DNA of 64,000 nt from Lentisphaerota bacterium (lineage in GTDB: Bacteria; Verrucomicrobiota; Lentisphaeria; Victivallales; Victivallaceae): positions 1 to 64,000 of the forward strand of contig JAAEMX010000393.1 of the NCBI GenBank assembly GCA_024225035.1, given 5' to 3'. Both the position numbers and the translations under genes were made by a program. Of this stretch, positions 1-8,297 are shown piece after piece. Numbering within the stretch: the stretch's first letter is position 1; every line of letters starts with the position of its first letter. A model generated the notes under the pieces. That model saw nothing but the letters and a program-made list of their open reading frames with translations, was not told the DNA's origin and did no database searches.

Positions 1-396
1 TAAAAATGAAACTATTCTATATACCGGGATGCTAGGCTCCTTATAAAAAAGCTTTAAGAAACCCCTTTTCAATGCATTACAACGGACATATAAATCCTTG
101 TTACCACCACCCGCAAACAAAGAATATTGTTCTAATATTAAGAAAAAATGGACAATATTATTCTAATACAACTTTCCCTTTTAGAATTTAAATCTAAAAT
201 CGTTGCAGTTTTTCTTATTTCTTCTCTAAATTCAAAAATAACAATAAAATCACACATAAACAACTATCCATAAAGCAATTAAGACTAAAACACTTATTCA
301 TGAAGATTTGAAAATAATTTCAATTTTCATTTTTTTTACAAAAAATACGACTCACAACGGAACAAAACAACAAAACCACTGTCTTTAAGGCTGAAT
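1..396. other. AT-rich stretch without a recognisable gene
   Basis: Very AT-rich sequence with stops in all frames and no ORF carrying a ribosome binding site. I see no hairpin followed by a T-run and no tRNA-like fold. It is probably the upstream intergenic region of the small gene at 468, or the decayed end of a neighbour outside the window. Confidence 0.5.
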
Positions 397-425
397 TTGA
401 GAGACTAAGTTGTCTTTCATATAAT
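397..425 (+). promoter_or_regulatory. sigma-70-type promoter of the small gene at 468
   Basis: TTGAGA (397-402) and TATAAT (420-425) are separated by a 17-bp spacer. A start near 432 would give a leader of about 36 nt before the start codon at 468. The match is direct; activity is inferred. Confidence 0.6.
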
Positions 426-467
426 TTATGAAACTTGGAAAATATTAATATATTAGAGGTGGTTGAA

Positions 468-632
468 ATGAACAAAAAAATTTCAAGGTTGCAACACAAA
501 TTGCACAACATTATTGACAAGACTATCAAAGGTCACAACAAAATAAACGAAGCTATCAGCGAAGTTTATTACGACAACTTTAGGGTCTTGGACAAAGACT
601 ATTACAAAAAAGACAAACGAAACATTCACTAG
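468..632 (+). CDS. small charged hypothetical protein (54 aa)
   Basis: I do not recognise this protein. The start at 468 is chosen because GAGGTGG lies just upstream (456-462); an in-frame ATG at 435 has no such site. The product is lysine-rich and hydrophilic, with a helical first half (heptad-like spacing of L, I and I over residues 8-35) and a Lys/Asp/Tyr-rich tail. There is no signal peptide or membrane segment. The gene has its own consensus promoter at 397-425 and a strong terminator at 654-689, so it should form a short monocistronic mRNA of about 255 nt. That arrangement supports a real gene despite its size. A small regulatory or RNA-binding protein is possible, but nothing in the sequence proves it. 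Confidence 0.6.
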   Translation: MNKKISRLQHKLHNIIDKTIKGHNKINEAISEVYYDNFRVLDKDYYKKDKRNIH

Positions 633-653
633 TCTTTTTTAACCGATTTCAAG

Positions 654-689
654 GGCAGGCTGTTTTTCGAAACAGTCTGCCTTTTTTTT
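654..689 (+). terminator. rho-independent terminator with a TTCG tetraloop
   Basis: A 12-bp stem (GGCAGGCTGTTT against AAACAGTCTGCC, one G-T wobble) closes a TTCG tetraloop and is followed by eight T residues. It lies 22 nt after the stop of the small gene. Confidence 0.9.
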
Positions 690-892
690 GAACGACAAAG
701 CAAATTCACCCCTGAAGCTAAAATAACACTGAACAGCTGTCCAGTAAACAAAAAACTTTCAATTTAATAATAGTTGTTATTAGTAAAGAATATGATAGAT
801 TAACTTATACAAAATTCGAACTACTTCCTTACTTTACAACATATAAAAATTAGATTTGTACTCTATTAATTCTATAAACAGTAAATACAGCA

Positions 893-1210
893 ATGAGAAC
901 CATATTTAAAACATTATCTTTTTTCATATTCATAAACTGCCTCAATTTCAACATGCTCTCCCAAAATACTAATACTGCACTATCGACGGCAAGCTATACG
1001 ATAAGAGCTCAGGCAAAGTTTGCAAAAGATATCAGAGGAGAGAGTGATGAAGTTGAACAATTATACCAACGATCACACCTGACAAATACTCTTACCAAAG
1101 AGGATTTAAAGACATTTGAGGATGATATAAATTTTTTACTGGCAAGCAAGCTTATATCTAAAAAAGTCGATATATCTAAACTTATAGAGCCAACCCTCCT
1201 GAACGAATAA
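893..1210 (+). CDS. hypothetical exported protein (105 aa)
   Basis: Not recognised. Residues 1-23 look like a Sec signal peptide: basic MRTIFK, then a hydrophobic Phe/Ile/Leu core and a possible cleavage after the Leu-Ser around 23. The mature part is a short, mostly helical, charged polypeptide with no cysteine pairs or known motif. No clear Shine-Dalgarno precedes the ATG, and no terminator is evident. It stands alone between the small gene at 468 and the acetyltransferase. It may be a secreted or periplasmic lineage-specific protein, or a remnant. Length and signal peptide make it a plausible but unproven gene. Confidence 0.45.
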   Translation: MRTIFKTLSFFIFINCLNFNMLSQNTNTALSTASYTIRAQAKFAKDIRGESDEVEQLYQRSHLTNTLTKEDLKTFEDDINFLLASKLISKKVDISKLIEPTLLNE

Positions 1211-1295
1211 ACTTCATTTGGTATTATAAAAAAATAGGCTAATGTTATTATATAATTTTAATTATGTAACTTAAAATTTATATAGTAGCAAAAAA

Positions 1296-1739
1296 ATGAA
1301 GATAATTAGCCTTAGACATAATCCGAAAAAAATAGAACACTTCATTGAATATTTCGTGCGGCATTGGCACGCTGATAAAATCTACCGTAACTGCATGACA
1401 GCATTGCTTGATTCTGACTCTGTGCTTCCTCAATGGTATCTGCTTATCGATGATGATAAAATTATCGGAGGGGTCGGTTTAATAACCAATGATTTTATAA
1501 GCCGCATGGATTTGTGGCCCTGGCTATGTGCTTTGTTTATAGAAGAAAGCTGTCGCGGTAAAAATTTAGGAAAACTGCTGATTGAGCACGCTAAGAAGGA
1601 AAGTTATCGGCTTGGCTTTGAGAACCTCTATCTCTGCACTGATCACACTGGGTATTATGAGAAATTCAACTTTGAATATATTGGTGATGGCTTCCACCCA
1701 TGGAATGAGTCTTCACGAATTTACAAGTGTTCTACATAG
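1296..1739 (+). CDS. GNAT family N-acetyltransferase
   Basis: 147 aa, the usual size of a single GNAT domain, which transfers an acetyl group from acetyl-CoA to an amine. The acetyl-CoA pyrophosphate loop (motif A) is visible as [12 protein letters not shown] near residues 88-99, preceded by the beta strand LCALFIEE. Motif B follows as [19 protein letters not shown], the strand-helix-strand in which the Tyr (GYYEKFNF) is typical of the proposed proton donor. The substrate cannot be read from sequence. The gene is monocistronic and converges on metY, with a palindromic terminator between them. No obvious Shine-Dalgarno precedes the ATG. Confidence 0.85.
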   Translation: MKIISLRHNPKKIEHFIEYFVRHWHADKIYRNCMTALLDSDSVLPQWYLLIDDDKIIGGVGLITNDFISRMDLWPWLCALFIEESCRGKNLGKLLIEHAKKESYRLGFENLYLCTDHTGYYEKFNFEYIGDGFHPWNESSRIYKCST

Positions 1740-1748
1740 TATAAAAGG

Positions 1749-1778
1749 AGCGCTCCGCCGGGGGCACGACGGAGCGCT
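1749..1778. terminator. hairpin between the GNAT gene and metY
   Basis: AGCGCTCCG (1749-1757) pairs perfectly with CGGAGCGCT (1770-1778). Read on the minus strand the stem is followed by TTTT, so it fits best as the terminator of the rrf2-cysK-metY operon. It may also act for the convergent GNAT gene. Confidence 0.75.
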
Positions 1779-1816
1779 TACTCTTCTCCAAGTTCAAGGA
1801 GAGGTATCCTCGGAAA

Positions 1817-3109
1817 TTATATTAACTCAAGCGCATCGTCCAACGCTTCAATTATATCGTCAACGTATTCAAGCCCAATGGACAGCCTGATCAATTCAGG
1901 AGTCAGTCCGCTGGCACGCTGCTGCTCTTCTGAAAGCTGTGCATGCGATGTGCTGGCAGGATGCAAAATAAGACTTCTAGCATCACCAACGTTAGCCAGG
2001 TGGCTGAACAAATCAATATTATTGATGACTTTTTCAGCAGCAGCAGAACCTCCATTCACGCCAAACACAACCATACCGCCAAAACCTTCTTTCAAATAGC
2101 GCGACGCAACCGGATAACTTGGGTCACTCTCAAGTCCAGGATAACGCACCCATGCAACTTTGGGGTGCTTTTCAAGATGTCTGGCGACAGCCAAAGCATT
2201 TTCTGAATGCTTTCTTATGCGAAGCGGAAGAGTTTCAACGCCTTGTATAAATATCCATGCTGAATCAGGCGACAAAGTCGGCCCGACGTTACGCAGCCCA
2301 ACAATTCGCAGCCTTATGATAAAAGCTAAATGATTCATTTCACCTAAATCATGAGCAAATCGCAGACCATGATAACCTTCGTCAGGTTCATTGAAAAGTG
2401 AAAACTTCGAATCAGTCCAGTCAAACTTTCCTGAGTCAACAACAATACCGCCAATAGCGGCACCGTGTCCACCCAGCCATTTAGTTAAGCTGTGCACTAC
2501 AATATCAGCACCGTGTTCAATCGGGCGCAGCAAAGTCGGAGGTGAAAATGTTGAATCTACTATCAAAGGCAAGTTATACCTTTTGGCCAGCTCTGAGTAT
2601 TTCTCAATATCAGCACAATCCAGAACCGGGTTTCCGATAGTTTCGATATATATGGCTTTAGTTTTCTCGTTGACCTGTGCCTCGGCAGCTTCAAGGTCAT
2701 TAACCGGCACAAATCTGGCTTTCATGCCAAACTGCGGCAGGATTGTATCAAACTGAGTGTATGTACCTCCGTACAAATTATTGGCAGCAATAATTTCATC
2801 ACCAGCCTGCAGAATATTTGTAACGGCAAAAAATATTGCTGAAGTGCCGGATGAAAAAGCTAAGGCTGCAGCTCCGCCTTCCAATTCCGCAATACGTTGT
2901 TCAAGCACATCATTAGTCGGGTTCATCAGTCTTGAGTAAATATTTCCCGGCTCTTTCAGCGCAAAAAGGTCCGCACCATGTTTGGTATCTCTAAACACAT
3001 AGGAACTGGTACGGTAAACCGGCACCCCACGTGATAAGGTTGCAGAATCAGGCGACTGCCCGGCATGAATAGCCAGCGTTTCGTGATGATATCGTTTAGG
3101 ATTACTCAC
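1817..3109 (-). CDS. metY: O-acetylhomoserine sulfhydrylase (homocysteine synthase)
   Basis: A PLP enzyme of the Cys/Met metabolism family that makes homocysteine from O-acetylhomoserine and sulfide. 430 aa, the normal length for MetY and longer than cystathionine gamma-synthase or beta-lyase. It shows the typical start (ETLAIHAGQ), the PLP-contacting SSGTSAIF loop near residue 86, the DSTFSPP strand near 185 and the PLP lysine in VVHSLTKWLGGHG (Lys210). The family also acts on O-acetylserine or O-succinylhomoserine, so substrate choice is inferred. It is last in an rrf2-cysK-metY operon, 15 nt behind cysK, with SD-like GAGG before the ATG. It would feed homocysteine to the B12-dependent methionine synthase at 9779. 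Confidence 0.93.
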   Translation of the reverse strand: MSNPKRYHHETLAIHAGQSPDSATLSRGVPVYRTSSYVFRDTKHGADLFALKEPGNIYSRLMNPTNDVLEQRIAELEGGAAALAFSSGTSAIFFAVTNILQAGDEIIAANNLYGGTYTQFDTILPQFGMKARFVPVNDLEAAEAQVNEKTKAIYIETIGNPVLDCADIEKYSELAKRYNLPLIVDSTFSPPTLLRPIEHGADIVVHSLTKWLGGHGAAIGGIVVDSGKFDWTDSKFSLFNEPDEGYHGLRFAHDLGEMNHLAFIIRLRIVGLRNVGPTLSPDSAWIFIQGVETLPLRIRKHSENALAVARHLEKHPKVAWVRYPGLESDPSYPVASRYLKEGFGGMVVFGVNGGSAAAEKVINNIDLFSHLANVGDARSLILHPASTSHAQLSEEQQRASGLTPELIRLSIGLEYVDDIIEALDDALELI

Positions 3110-3124
3110 TATATATTACTCCTC

Positions 3125-4054
3125 TTAAATTTTATCGTCAAATAACCAAGTCGAAACATAACGCTCACCAGAATCAGGCATCATTACAACGATTGTTTTG
3201 CCCGAATACTCCGGCTGCTTAGCAAGCTCTAAAGCAGCAGCAAGAGCTGCTCCTGATGATATTCCAACCAGAATACCTTCTTCTTTAGCTAACAGCCTGG
3301 CTGCCTTGCCGGCATCATCTGACTTTATGTCAACAACTTCATCAATAATTTTCCGATCGAGCACTTCCGGAATAAATCCGGCACCAATGCCCTGAATCTT
3401 ATGCGATCCAGGTTTGCCGCCAACCAGCACGGCTGACTCACTAGGCTCAACAGCAACAATTATGATGTCTTTATTATGTTCTTTAAGCCCTTTACCGACA
3501 CCTGTTATAGTGCCGCCAGTACCAACTCCGGCAACGAAAACATCAACTTTACCGTCAGTATCACGCCAAATTTCTCTGGCTGTAACTGCACGATGGTATT
3601 CTGGATTGGCAGGATTAACGAACTGTCCCAGGATGTGAGCTCCGGGCAATTCTTCTTTGAGTTCACCAGCCTTTTGTACAGCACCAGTCATTCCCAAGCG
3701 ACCTTCTGTCAGGACAATTTCAGCACCCAAGGCAGTTAACAGCCGGCGGCGCTCCTGACTCATAGTCTCAGGCATTGTAATTATCAGCTTATATCCCTTA
3801 TAGGCAGCAACAAAAGCAAGACCTATACCGGTATTTCCACTGGTTGGTTCTATCAAAGTATCTCCAGGCTTGATTCTGCCTTTTTTCTCAGCATCATCAA
3901 TGAGGGCAATTCCAAGACGATCCTTAACACTTGAAAGTGGATTAAACTGTTCCAGCTTCAAGACAATACGAGCTGATCCGTTGTAAATCTTAGAGATTTC
4001 AACTAGCGGAGTATTACCAATCAACTCTGTTATATTTTTAGCAATATTCTCCAT
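3125..4054 (-). CDS. cysK: cysteine synthase A (O-acetylserine sulfhydrylase)
   Basis: Makes L-cysteine from O-acetylserine and sulfide in the cytoplasm using PLP. 309 aa is standard for CysK. Visible landmarks are the PLP lysine in [11 protein letters not shown] (Lys44), the substrate loop PTSGNTGIG (about 70-78), the phosphate-binding [10 protein letters not shown] loop (about 175-185) and the C-terminal PDSGERY segment. The start is supported by GGGAG ahead of the ATG. It sits between the Rrf2 regulator and metY with short gaps, so the three are probably one transcript. In Bacillus subtilis CysK also acts as partner of the Rrf2 protein CymR, a useful precedent for this gene order. Confidence 0.96.
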   Translation of the reverse strand: MENIAKNITELIGNTPLVEISKIYNGSARIVLKLEQFNPLSSVKDRLGIALIDDAEKKGRIKPGDTLIEPTSGNTGIGLAFVAAYKGYKLIITMPETMSQERRRLLTALGAEIVLTEGRLGMTGAVQKAGELKEELPGAHILGQFVNPANPEYHRAVTAREIWRDTDGKVDVFVAGVGTGGTITGVGKGLKEHNKDIIIVAVEPSESAVLVGGKPGSHKIQGIGAGFIPEVLDRKIIDEVVDIKSDDAGKAARLLAKEEGILVGISSGAALAAALELAKQPEYSGKTIVVMMPDSGERYVSTWLFDDKI

Positions 4055-4110
4055 TATTTACTCCCTTAATTTTGGAATTTATCAGCAAAATCAATATATG
4101 CAGTTCATAT

Positions 4111-4551
4111 TTAAATGACGTATTCCGGCTGCTCTTCAGCCTCGGCACTCTCTTTTAGAATAGACGCAAGTGTAACTTGTGCCAATTCTTTTCTAATTGT
4201 TTTTGAAAGATTGCTCCAAACAGATTGAGCATCACAGTCATTATGCCTTGAGCAAAGGGAAGATCCTTTTCTGCATTTTACCAGCTCAATAGGCCCTTCA
4301 AATATTTCTACGATTTCAAGCAGTGATATAGTTTCAGGAGAACGATTAAGCAAGTAGCCACCGTTACACCCTCTAATTGTCTTAACTAATGTGCTTGCTT
4401 TTAGTTTAATAATAATTTGTTCAAAATATGGTTCAGTGAGTCCTTGATCACGAGCGATATCTTTACCTTTCTGTGGTATCCCTGTGCCGTAAGTCTTAGA
4501 CAGGCAAATCAATATCCTTAATCCGTAGCGGCTTTTGGTCGAAAGGTTCAT
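4111..4551 (-). CDS. Rrf2 family transcriptional regulator (IscR/CymR-like)
   Basis: 146 aa, typical of Rrf2 proteins, which are dimeric winged-helix regulators of Fe-S or cysteine metabolism. The N-terminal start MNLSTKSRYGLRIL and the wing IRGCNGGYLL are characteristic. A triad Cys93-x6-Cys100-x5-Cys106 resembles the CX5CX5C cluster ligands of IscR, so a [2Fe-2S] or similar cluster is likely (inference). It leads the operon with cysK and metY and is divergent from a cysteine desulfurase-nadA operon. It may therefore control both directions from the intergenic region 4552-4741. The function could be IscR-like or CymR-like; the cysteines favour the former, the gene order the latter. Confidence 0.88.
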   Translation of the reverse strand: MNLSTKSRYGLRILICLSKTYGTGIPQKGKDIARDQGLTEPYFEQIIIKLKASTLVKTIRGCNGGYLLNRSPETISLLEIVEIFEGPIELVKCRKGSSLCSRHNDCDAQSVWSNLSKTIRKELAQVTLASILKESAEAEEQPEYVI

Positions 4552-4741
4552 TGTTTTTTCATCCTGTTATCAAAATATTAATTGTTTATCTCTTTAGTAT
4601 ACTTTATAGTCACAAAAAAAGAAATAACAAGCATTCAAGCTCATTAATTTTGATTTATTTTATACTATTTAAGTAGACATTGCTTGAAAACAACTTGTTC
4701 CACAATTATATATTATGTAATTATTAAGGATGAAGTGGTTT

Positions 4742-5905
4742 ATGAAGATATATCTCGACTATAACTCAACAACACCAGTACTGCCAGAAGCCGCTGCTGC
4801 AATGCAGCCATATCTGAGCAATATATTTGGCAACCCTTCTAACACTCATTCCGCCGGTATAGCAGCAGCCGCAAGCATTGAGAAAGCGCGTGAACAAATT
4901 GCATCACTTATCGGCGCGAAACATAAAGAAGAAATTATTTTTACCGGCAGCGCTACTGAGTCCATAAATCTGGCGATTTCCGGTGTGATGAGAAGTCAAG
5001 ACAATAAGCGCCGTAAACTGCTTATCAGTTCAGTTGAACATGCTGCAGCTAGAGGAACGGCGCTGGCCTTAGAGAAATCAGGTTATGAACTTGAAATTAT
5101 ACCAGTCAATAAAAAAGGCCAACTGGATATAAAAGCTCTAAAGAAACAGTTGGATAATACGGTTGCACTTGTTTCACTGATTTGGGCTAATAATGAAACT
5201 GGAACAATTTTAAAGCTGGACGAAATACCTGAACTTGTTCACAGCCATGGAGCGCTTTTGCACCTTGACGCTGTGCAGGCAATGGGGAAAATTACTGTTA
5301 ACATAGGAAACATTGACGCTGATTTGTTGTCAATATCTGGACATAAAATATATGGTCCCAAGGGAATTGGAGCTTTATTTATTAAAAAAGGCATCGAGCT
5401 GGAGCCCCTTATTTATGGCGGTGGTCAAGAAAGAAATTTACGTTCCGGCACCCAGAATGTTTCTGGTGCAATAGGTTTTGGTGCAGCTGCATTTTTGGCT
5501 GAAACCAGAATAGACGAGTATATTAAACATACAAAAGAGTTGCGAGATCGCTTAGAAAGCGGATTGCGATCTGGAGCAAAGCATATACAAGTAAATGGAG
5601 ATGCTGATAGCAAGATTCCTAATACGTTAAATATAAGCATTCCAGATAAAAATGCAGAAAAAATAGCGCTGCAGTTGAATGAAGCAGGCATAGCTGTATC
5701 CACTGGCTCAGCCTGCTCCAGCAGTAAAGGCACCTCAGGAGTACTGGCAGCCATGGGCTGTTCAATTCCAGAGGTGAATGGAGCAATAAGATTTTCTGTT
5801 GGCTGGGATAATACAGCTGCTGAAATTGATTATACGATAGAAAAATTGCTGGAATTGATTAACAAACAAGTCGGCAGCAAATTTACAAAAATTATTAAGG
5901 TATAG
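4742..5905 (+). CDS. nifS: cysteine desulfurase (NifS/IscS family)
   Basis: PLP enzyme that removes sulfur from cysteine as a persulfide for Fe-S cluster assembly. The start at 4742 (MKIYLDYNSTTP) fits the family better than an ATG at 4730, which would directly abut the AAGGA sequence. 387 aa is normal. The PLP lysine is in SISGHKIYGPKG (Lys202) and the catalytic cysteine in STGSACSSSKG (Cys325). The short SSSK loop fits the NifS/IscS group. The next gene, nadA, starts 5 nt after the stop and encodes a [4Fe-4S] enzyme. In Bacillus a NifS-type protein beside nad genes matures NadA, so a dedicated role is plausible. No iscU-like scaffold lies nearby. Confidence 0.93.
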   Translation: MKIYLDYNSTTPVLPEAAAAMQPYLSNIFGNPSNTHSAGIAAAASIEKAREQIASLIGAKHKEEIIFTGSATESINLAISGVMRSQDNKRRKLLISSVEHAAARGTALALEKSGYELEIIPVNKKGQLDIKALKKQLDNTVALVSLIWANNETGTILKLDEIPELVHSHGALLHLDAVQAMGKITVNIGNIDADLLSISGHKIYGPKGIGALFIKKGIELEPLIYGGGQERNLRSGTQNVSGAIGFGAAAFLAETRIDEYIKHTKELRDRLESGLRSGAKHIQVNGDADSKIPNTLNISIPDKNAEKIALQLNEAGIAVSTGSACSSSKGTSGVLAAMGCSIPEVNGAIRFSVGWDNTAAEIDYTIEKLLELINKQVGSKFTKIIKV

Positions 5906-5910
5906 TAAAT

Positions 5911-6822
5911 ATGGATATGCAGGAAAAAATAACCAGAATTGATAAACTCAGAAAAAAACGTAACGCAGTTATCCTAGCACACAATTACGTACTGCCTGAA
6001 ATTCAAGATATTGCCGATTTTGTTGGAGATTCGCTGGAGCTTTCAATCAAAGCTCAACAGTCCGATGCCCCGATAATTGTTTTCTGTGGAGTCAGTTTCA
6101 TGGCAGAAACTGCAAAAATCCTTTCACCTGAAAGTATGGTACTGCATCCTAACCCTGCCTCAGGATGCCCCATGGCTGATATGATCGATGCTCAAAAAGT
6201 ACGCAGCTTGAAAAAAGAATTCCCCCATGCTGTTACCGTTTGCTATGTCAACAGTACAGCAGCGGTAAAAGCTGAAGTCGATATTTGCTGCACCTCTGCA
6301 AACGCTGAAAAAATTGTATCTTCAATTCCGGAAAACCAGGAAGTTATTTTTATGCCGGACAAAAACCTCGGTGCCAATGTTGCTAATGAGCTGCAACGTG
6401 AAATCACCTTGTTTCCAGGTTACTGCCCAACTCACGACCGCATTTTACCCAGAATGCTTGCTGACATAAAACAACAATATCCTCATGCGGAAGCGCTTGT
6501 TCATCCAGAATGTTCTCCTGAAGTTGTTGAGCTTGCCGATTATGCATTAAGCACAGGCGGAATTCTTCGCTATGCAAGACAATCAAACAAAAGGCAGTTC
6601 ATTATTGGAACAGAAGAAGACATCCTGCATCGTCTTCGTAAAGAAAATCCGGGAAAAGAGTTTATCCTCTTGAATACGGCATTGATCTGCCCAAATATGA
6701 AAAAAATCTCAATAGATGATGTACTTAAATCACTGGAAAATCTCCAGTATGAAGTTGATCTCTCTCCGGAGTTGATTGAAAAAGCCAGACGCCCTATAGA
6801 AAAAATGCTGGAACTCAGTTGA
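5911..6822 (+). CDS. nadA: quinolinate synthase
   Basis: Condenses iminoaspartate with dihydroxyacetone phosphate to quinolinate in de novo NAD synthesis. 303 aa fits the compact NadA class. Likely [4Fe-4S] ligands are Cys86 (SGCPMAD), Cys172 (GYCPTHD) and Cys260 (LICPNMKK), matching the spacing known from Thermotoga NadA. The N-terminal AHNYVLPE motif and the ALVHPECSPEV segment are also typical. It forms an operon with the upstream desulfurase. No nadB or nadC is in the window, so the iminoaspartate source is elsewhere, either L-aspartate oxidase or aspartate dehydrogenase. A short inverted repeat (GCTGGA/TCCAGC) spans the stop codon but lacks a clear T-run. Confidence 0.95.
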   Translation: MDMQEKITRIDKLRKKRNAVILAHNYVLPEIQDIADFVGDSLELSIKAQQSDAPIIVFCGVSFMAETAKILSPESMVLHPNPASGCPMADMIDAQKVRSLKKEFPHAVTVCYVNSTAAVKAEVDICCTSANAEKIVSSIPENQEVIFMPDKNLGANVANELQREITLFPGYCPTHDRILPRMLADIKQQYPHAEALVHPECSPEVVELADYALSTGGILRYARQSNKRQFIIGTEEDILHRLRKENPGKEFILLNTALICPNMKKISIDDVLKSLENLQYEVDLSPELIEKARRPIEKMLELS

Positions 6823-6864
6823 GCTCCAGCATAAATTTCAATATTCAGATGTTTACTAGTAGTT

Positions 6865-8118
6865 CTAAAAAATTGGAATATAGCCAGATTTTAAGACTAA
6901 GTTCAGTTTGTCAGGTGTCAATTTAGCAACATCTGCTGTAATCTTTAAACTATGCCCTGCATATTCTTTAGTATTCAATTTCCTATCATATCCTAATAAA
7001 TCCATTCTACAGTCAATCGGAATAGAGTTCAGGCAGTCTTTCATCAACGCAATAGTTCTCGTCCTGAATTGATCAAATTTCTTTTGCGATTTAACTGCCG
7101 GCTTGGAATCTGCTAAATAAAGCACGGATTTAAAAGCTGAACTTATGTAATTATAGGCATCTTTGTAATTATATGATGAGGTAAAAACAGAGTCCTTATA
7201 TTGCTTAACGGCAATAGCGAAGGTCGAAAAAGGCATCATATAAGGTTTATAGTATTTCTTTGAGGATTTTGATTCCTTAGAAAAGAAATCTTCTAACGCC
7301 GCCAAAGCGCACACATAATCCATTCTCCACATTTCGCCCAAGTCAATATTTTTACTTTTTTTATGCTCGCTTTTCCAGTACTTATATGGCTCTCCTATTA
7401 CAACGCTGCCGGCCTTATAATAAATAGTACGAGTATCGTTTTCTGGAGTAGGCGGAAGAGTTACTCCATTAACAGGATCATTTCTAGTCTCTTCTAAATG
7501 CAAAGAACTGAACACCCCTGAAGAAGGTTCACCATCAGAGTATGTCAACATTGAGTTTATGGTAGCGATACCATACATTTTTACAAAATTTTCAGGAATT
7601 GTCTTAATAAAATTTGCAGCAAAATGAGTAGCTTGGCAACACATAAAATGAAAATGAATTTCTCTTTCTTGTTCTGAGCGTCCACGAGCAGGAAGGTCAA
7701 CAGGCAAAGCATATGTAAATATTTCCGATAACCTGGTAAAGGAAAGAAATGCCTCAAACCCAGTCCATTCATCTCTTGGAAGCACTGGGTCATAAACTTC
7801 AAAACGCTGCATTATAGAATCACAACCTGCAACAGAATGGGCATTTATAATAATTTTGGCAGGCAACTTTATTCCTGCCAGAAATTTTTTCAAATCATTC
7901 TTAATTCTGGCGATGGGTTCATTTGATTCAATAAGGTTCCAATTGAATCTTATCATTGGAATTGCCATTCCCGGATAAGATTTATGACTTGGCTTTAAAA
8001 CCATATGCTCTCGAGGTGTTTCAACTGGTTCTTGAAGCACCTGCATACGATAACCTTTTTCATTAGAAGGACCTGGAGCATCACCATGAAAACTAATAAA
8101 GTAAACTGACCTAAACAT
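6865..8118 (-). CDS. unknown protein with caspase-like (clan CD) His/Cys motifs
   Basis: I do not recognise a family. The 417-aa protein has no signal peptide or membrane segment. Two hydrophobic strands each end in a potential catalytic residue: KIIINAHS (His94) and HFHFMCCQA (Cys160/Cys161). A strand-His then strand-Cys order about 65 residues apart is the arrangement of caspase-fold peptidases, including self-processing toxin domains. The N-terminus (VYFISFHGDAPG) also reads like a beta strand opening such a fold. The C-terminal 170 residues are Lys/Tyr-rich and mostly helical. The gene stands alone, convergent with nadA. Peptidase activity is inferred from two short motifs only; a non-peptidase host- or phage-interaction protein is equally possible. 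Confidence 0.5.
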   Translation of the reverse strand: MFRSVYFISFHGDAPGPSNEKGYRMQVLQEPVETPREHMVLKPSHKSYPGMAIPMIRFNWNLIESNEPIARIKNDLKKFLAGIKLPAKIIINAHSVAGCDSIMQRFEVYDPVLPRDEWTGFEAFLSFTRLSEIFTYALPVDLPARGRSEQEREIHFHFMCCQATHFAANFIKTIPENFVKMYGIATINSMLTYSDGEPSSGVFSSLHLEETRNDPVNGVTLPPTPENDTRTIYYKAGSVVIGEPYKYWKSEHKKSKNIDLGEMWRMDYVCALAALEDFFSKESKSSKKYYKPYMMPFSTFAIAVKQYKDSVFTSSYNYKDAYNYISSAFKSVLYLADSKPAVKSQKKFDQFRTRTIALMKDCLNSIPIDCRMDLLGYDRKLNTKEYAGHSLKITADVAKLTPDKLNLVLKSGYIPIF

Positions 8119-8245
8119 AATTTACCCTTTGTGTAGATATACCCTAACCGTAATTGTCTTACAATTAATGACACCATTATAGGCATAGTTGTTCTCAAGA
8201 TTGGCACAAAATGTATTATTTTATTAAAATGGCAAAATATATATA

Positions 8246-8276
8246 AAAAAACCGTGCTCAAACAAATTGAGCACGG
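8246..8276 (-). terminator. rho-independent terminator of the ROK gene
   Basis: A perfect 10-bp stem (CCGTGCTCAA with TTGAGCACGG) and a 5-nt loop lie just past the stop of the ROK gene. Six A residues on the plus strand (8246-8251) form the U-run for the minus-strand transcript. Confidence 0.9.
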
Positions 8277-8297
8277 CAGGTATTTCAAATATAAACT

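Noticed and set aside
4552-4741. Specific Rrf2/IscR operator in the divergent region
   Set aside because: Short palindromes such as AGTATACT occur, but none matches a known IscR or CymR site well enough to annotate.
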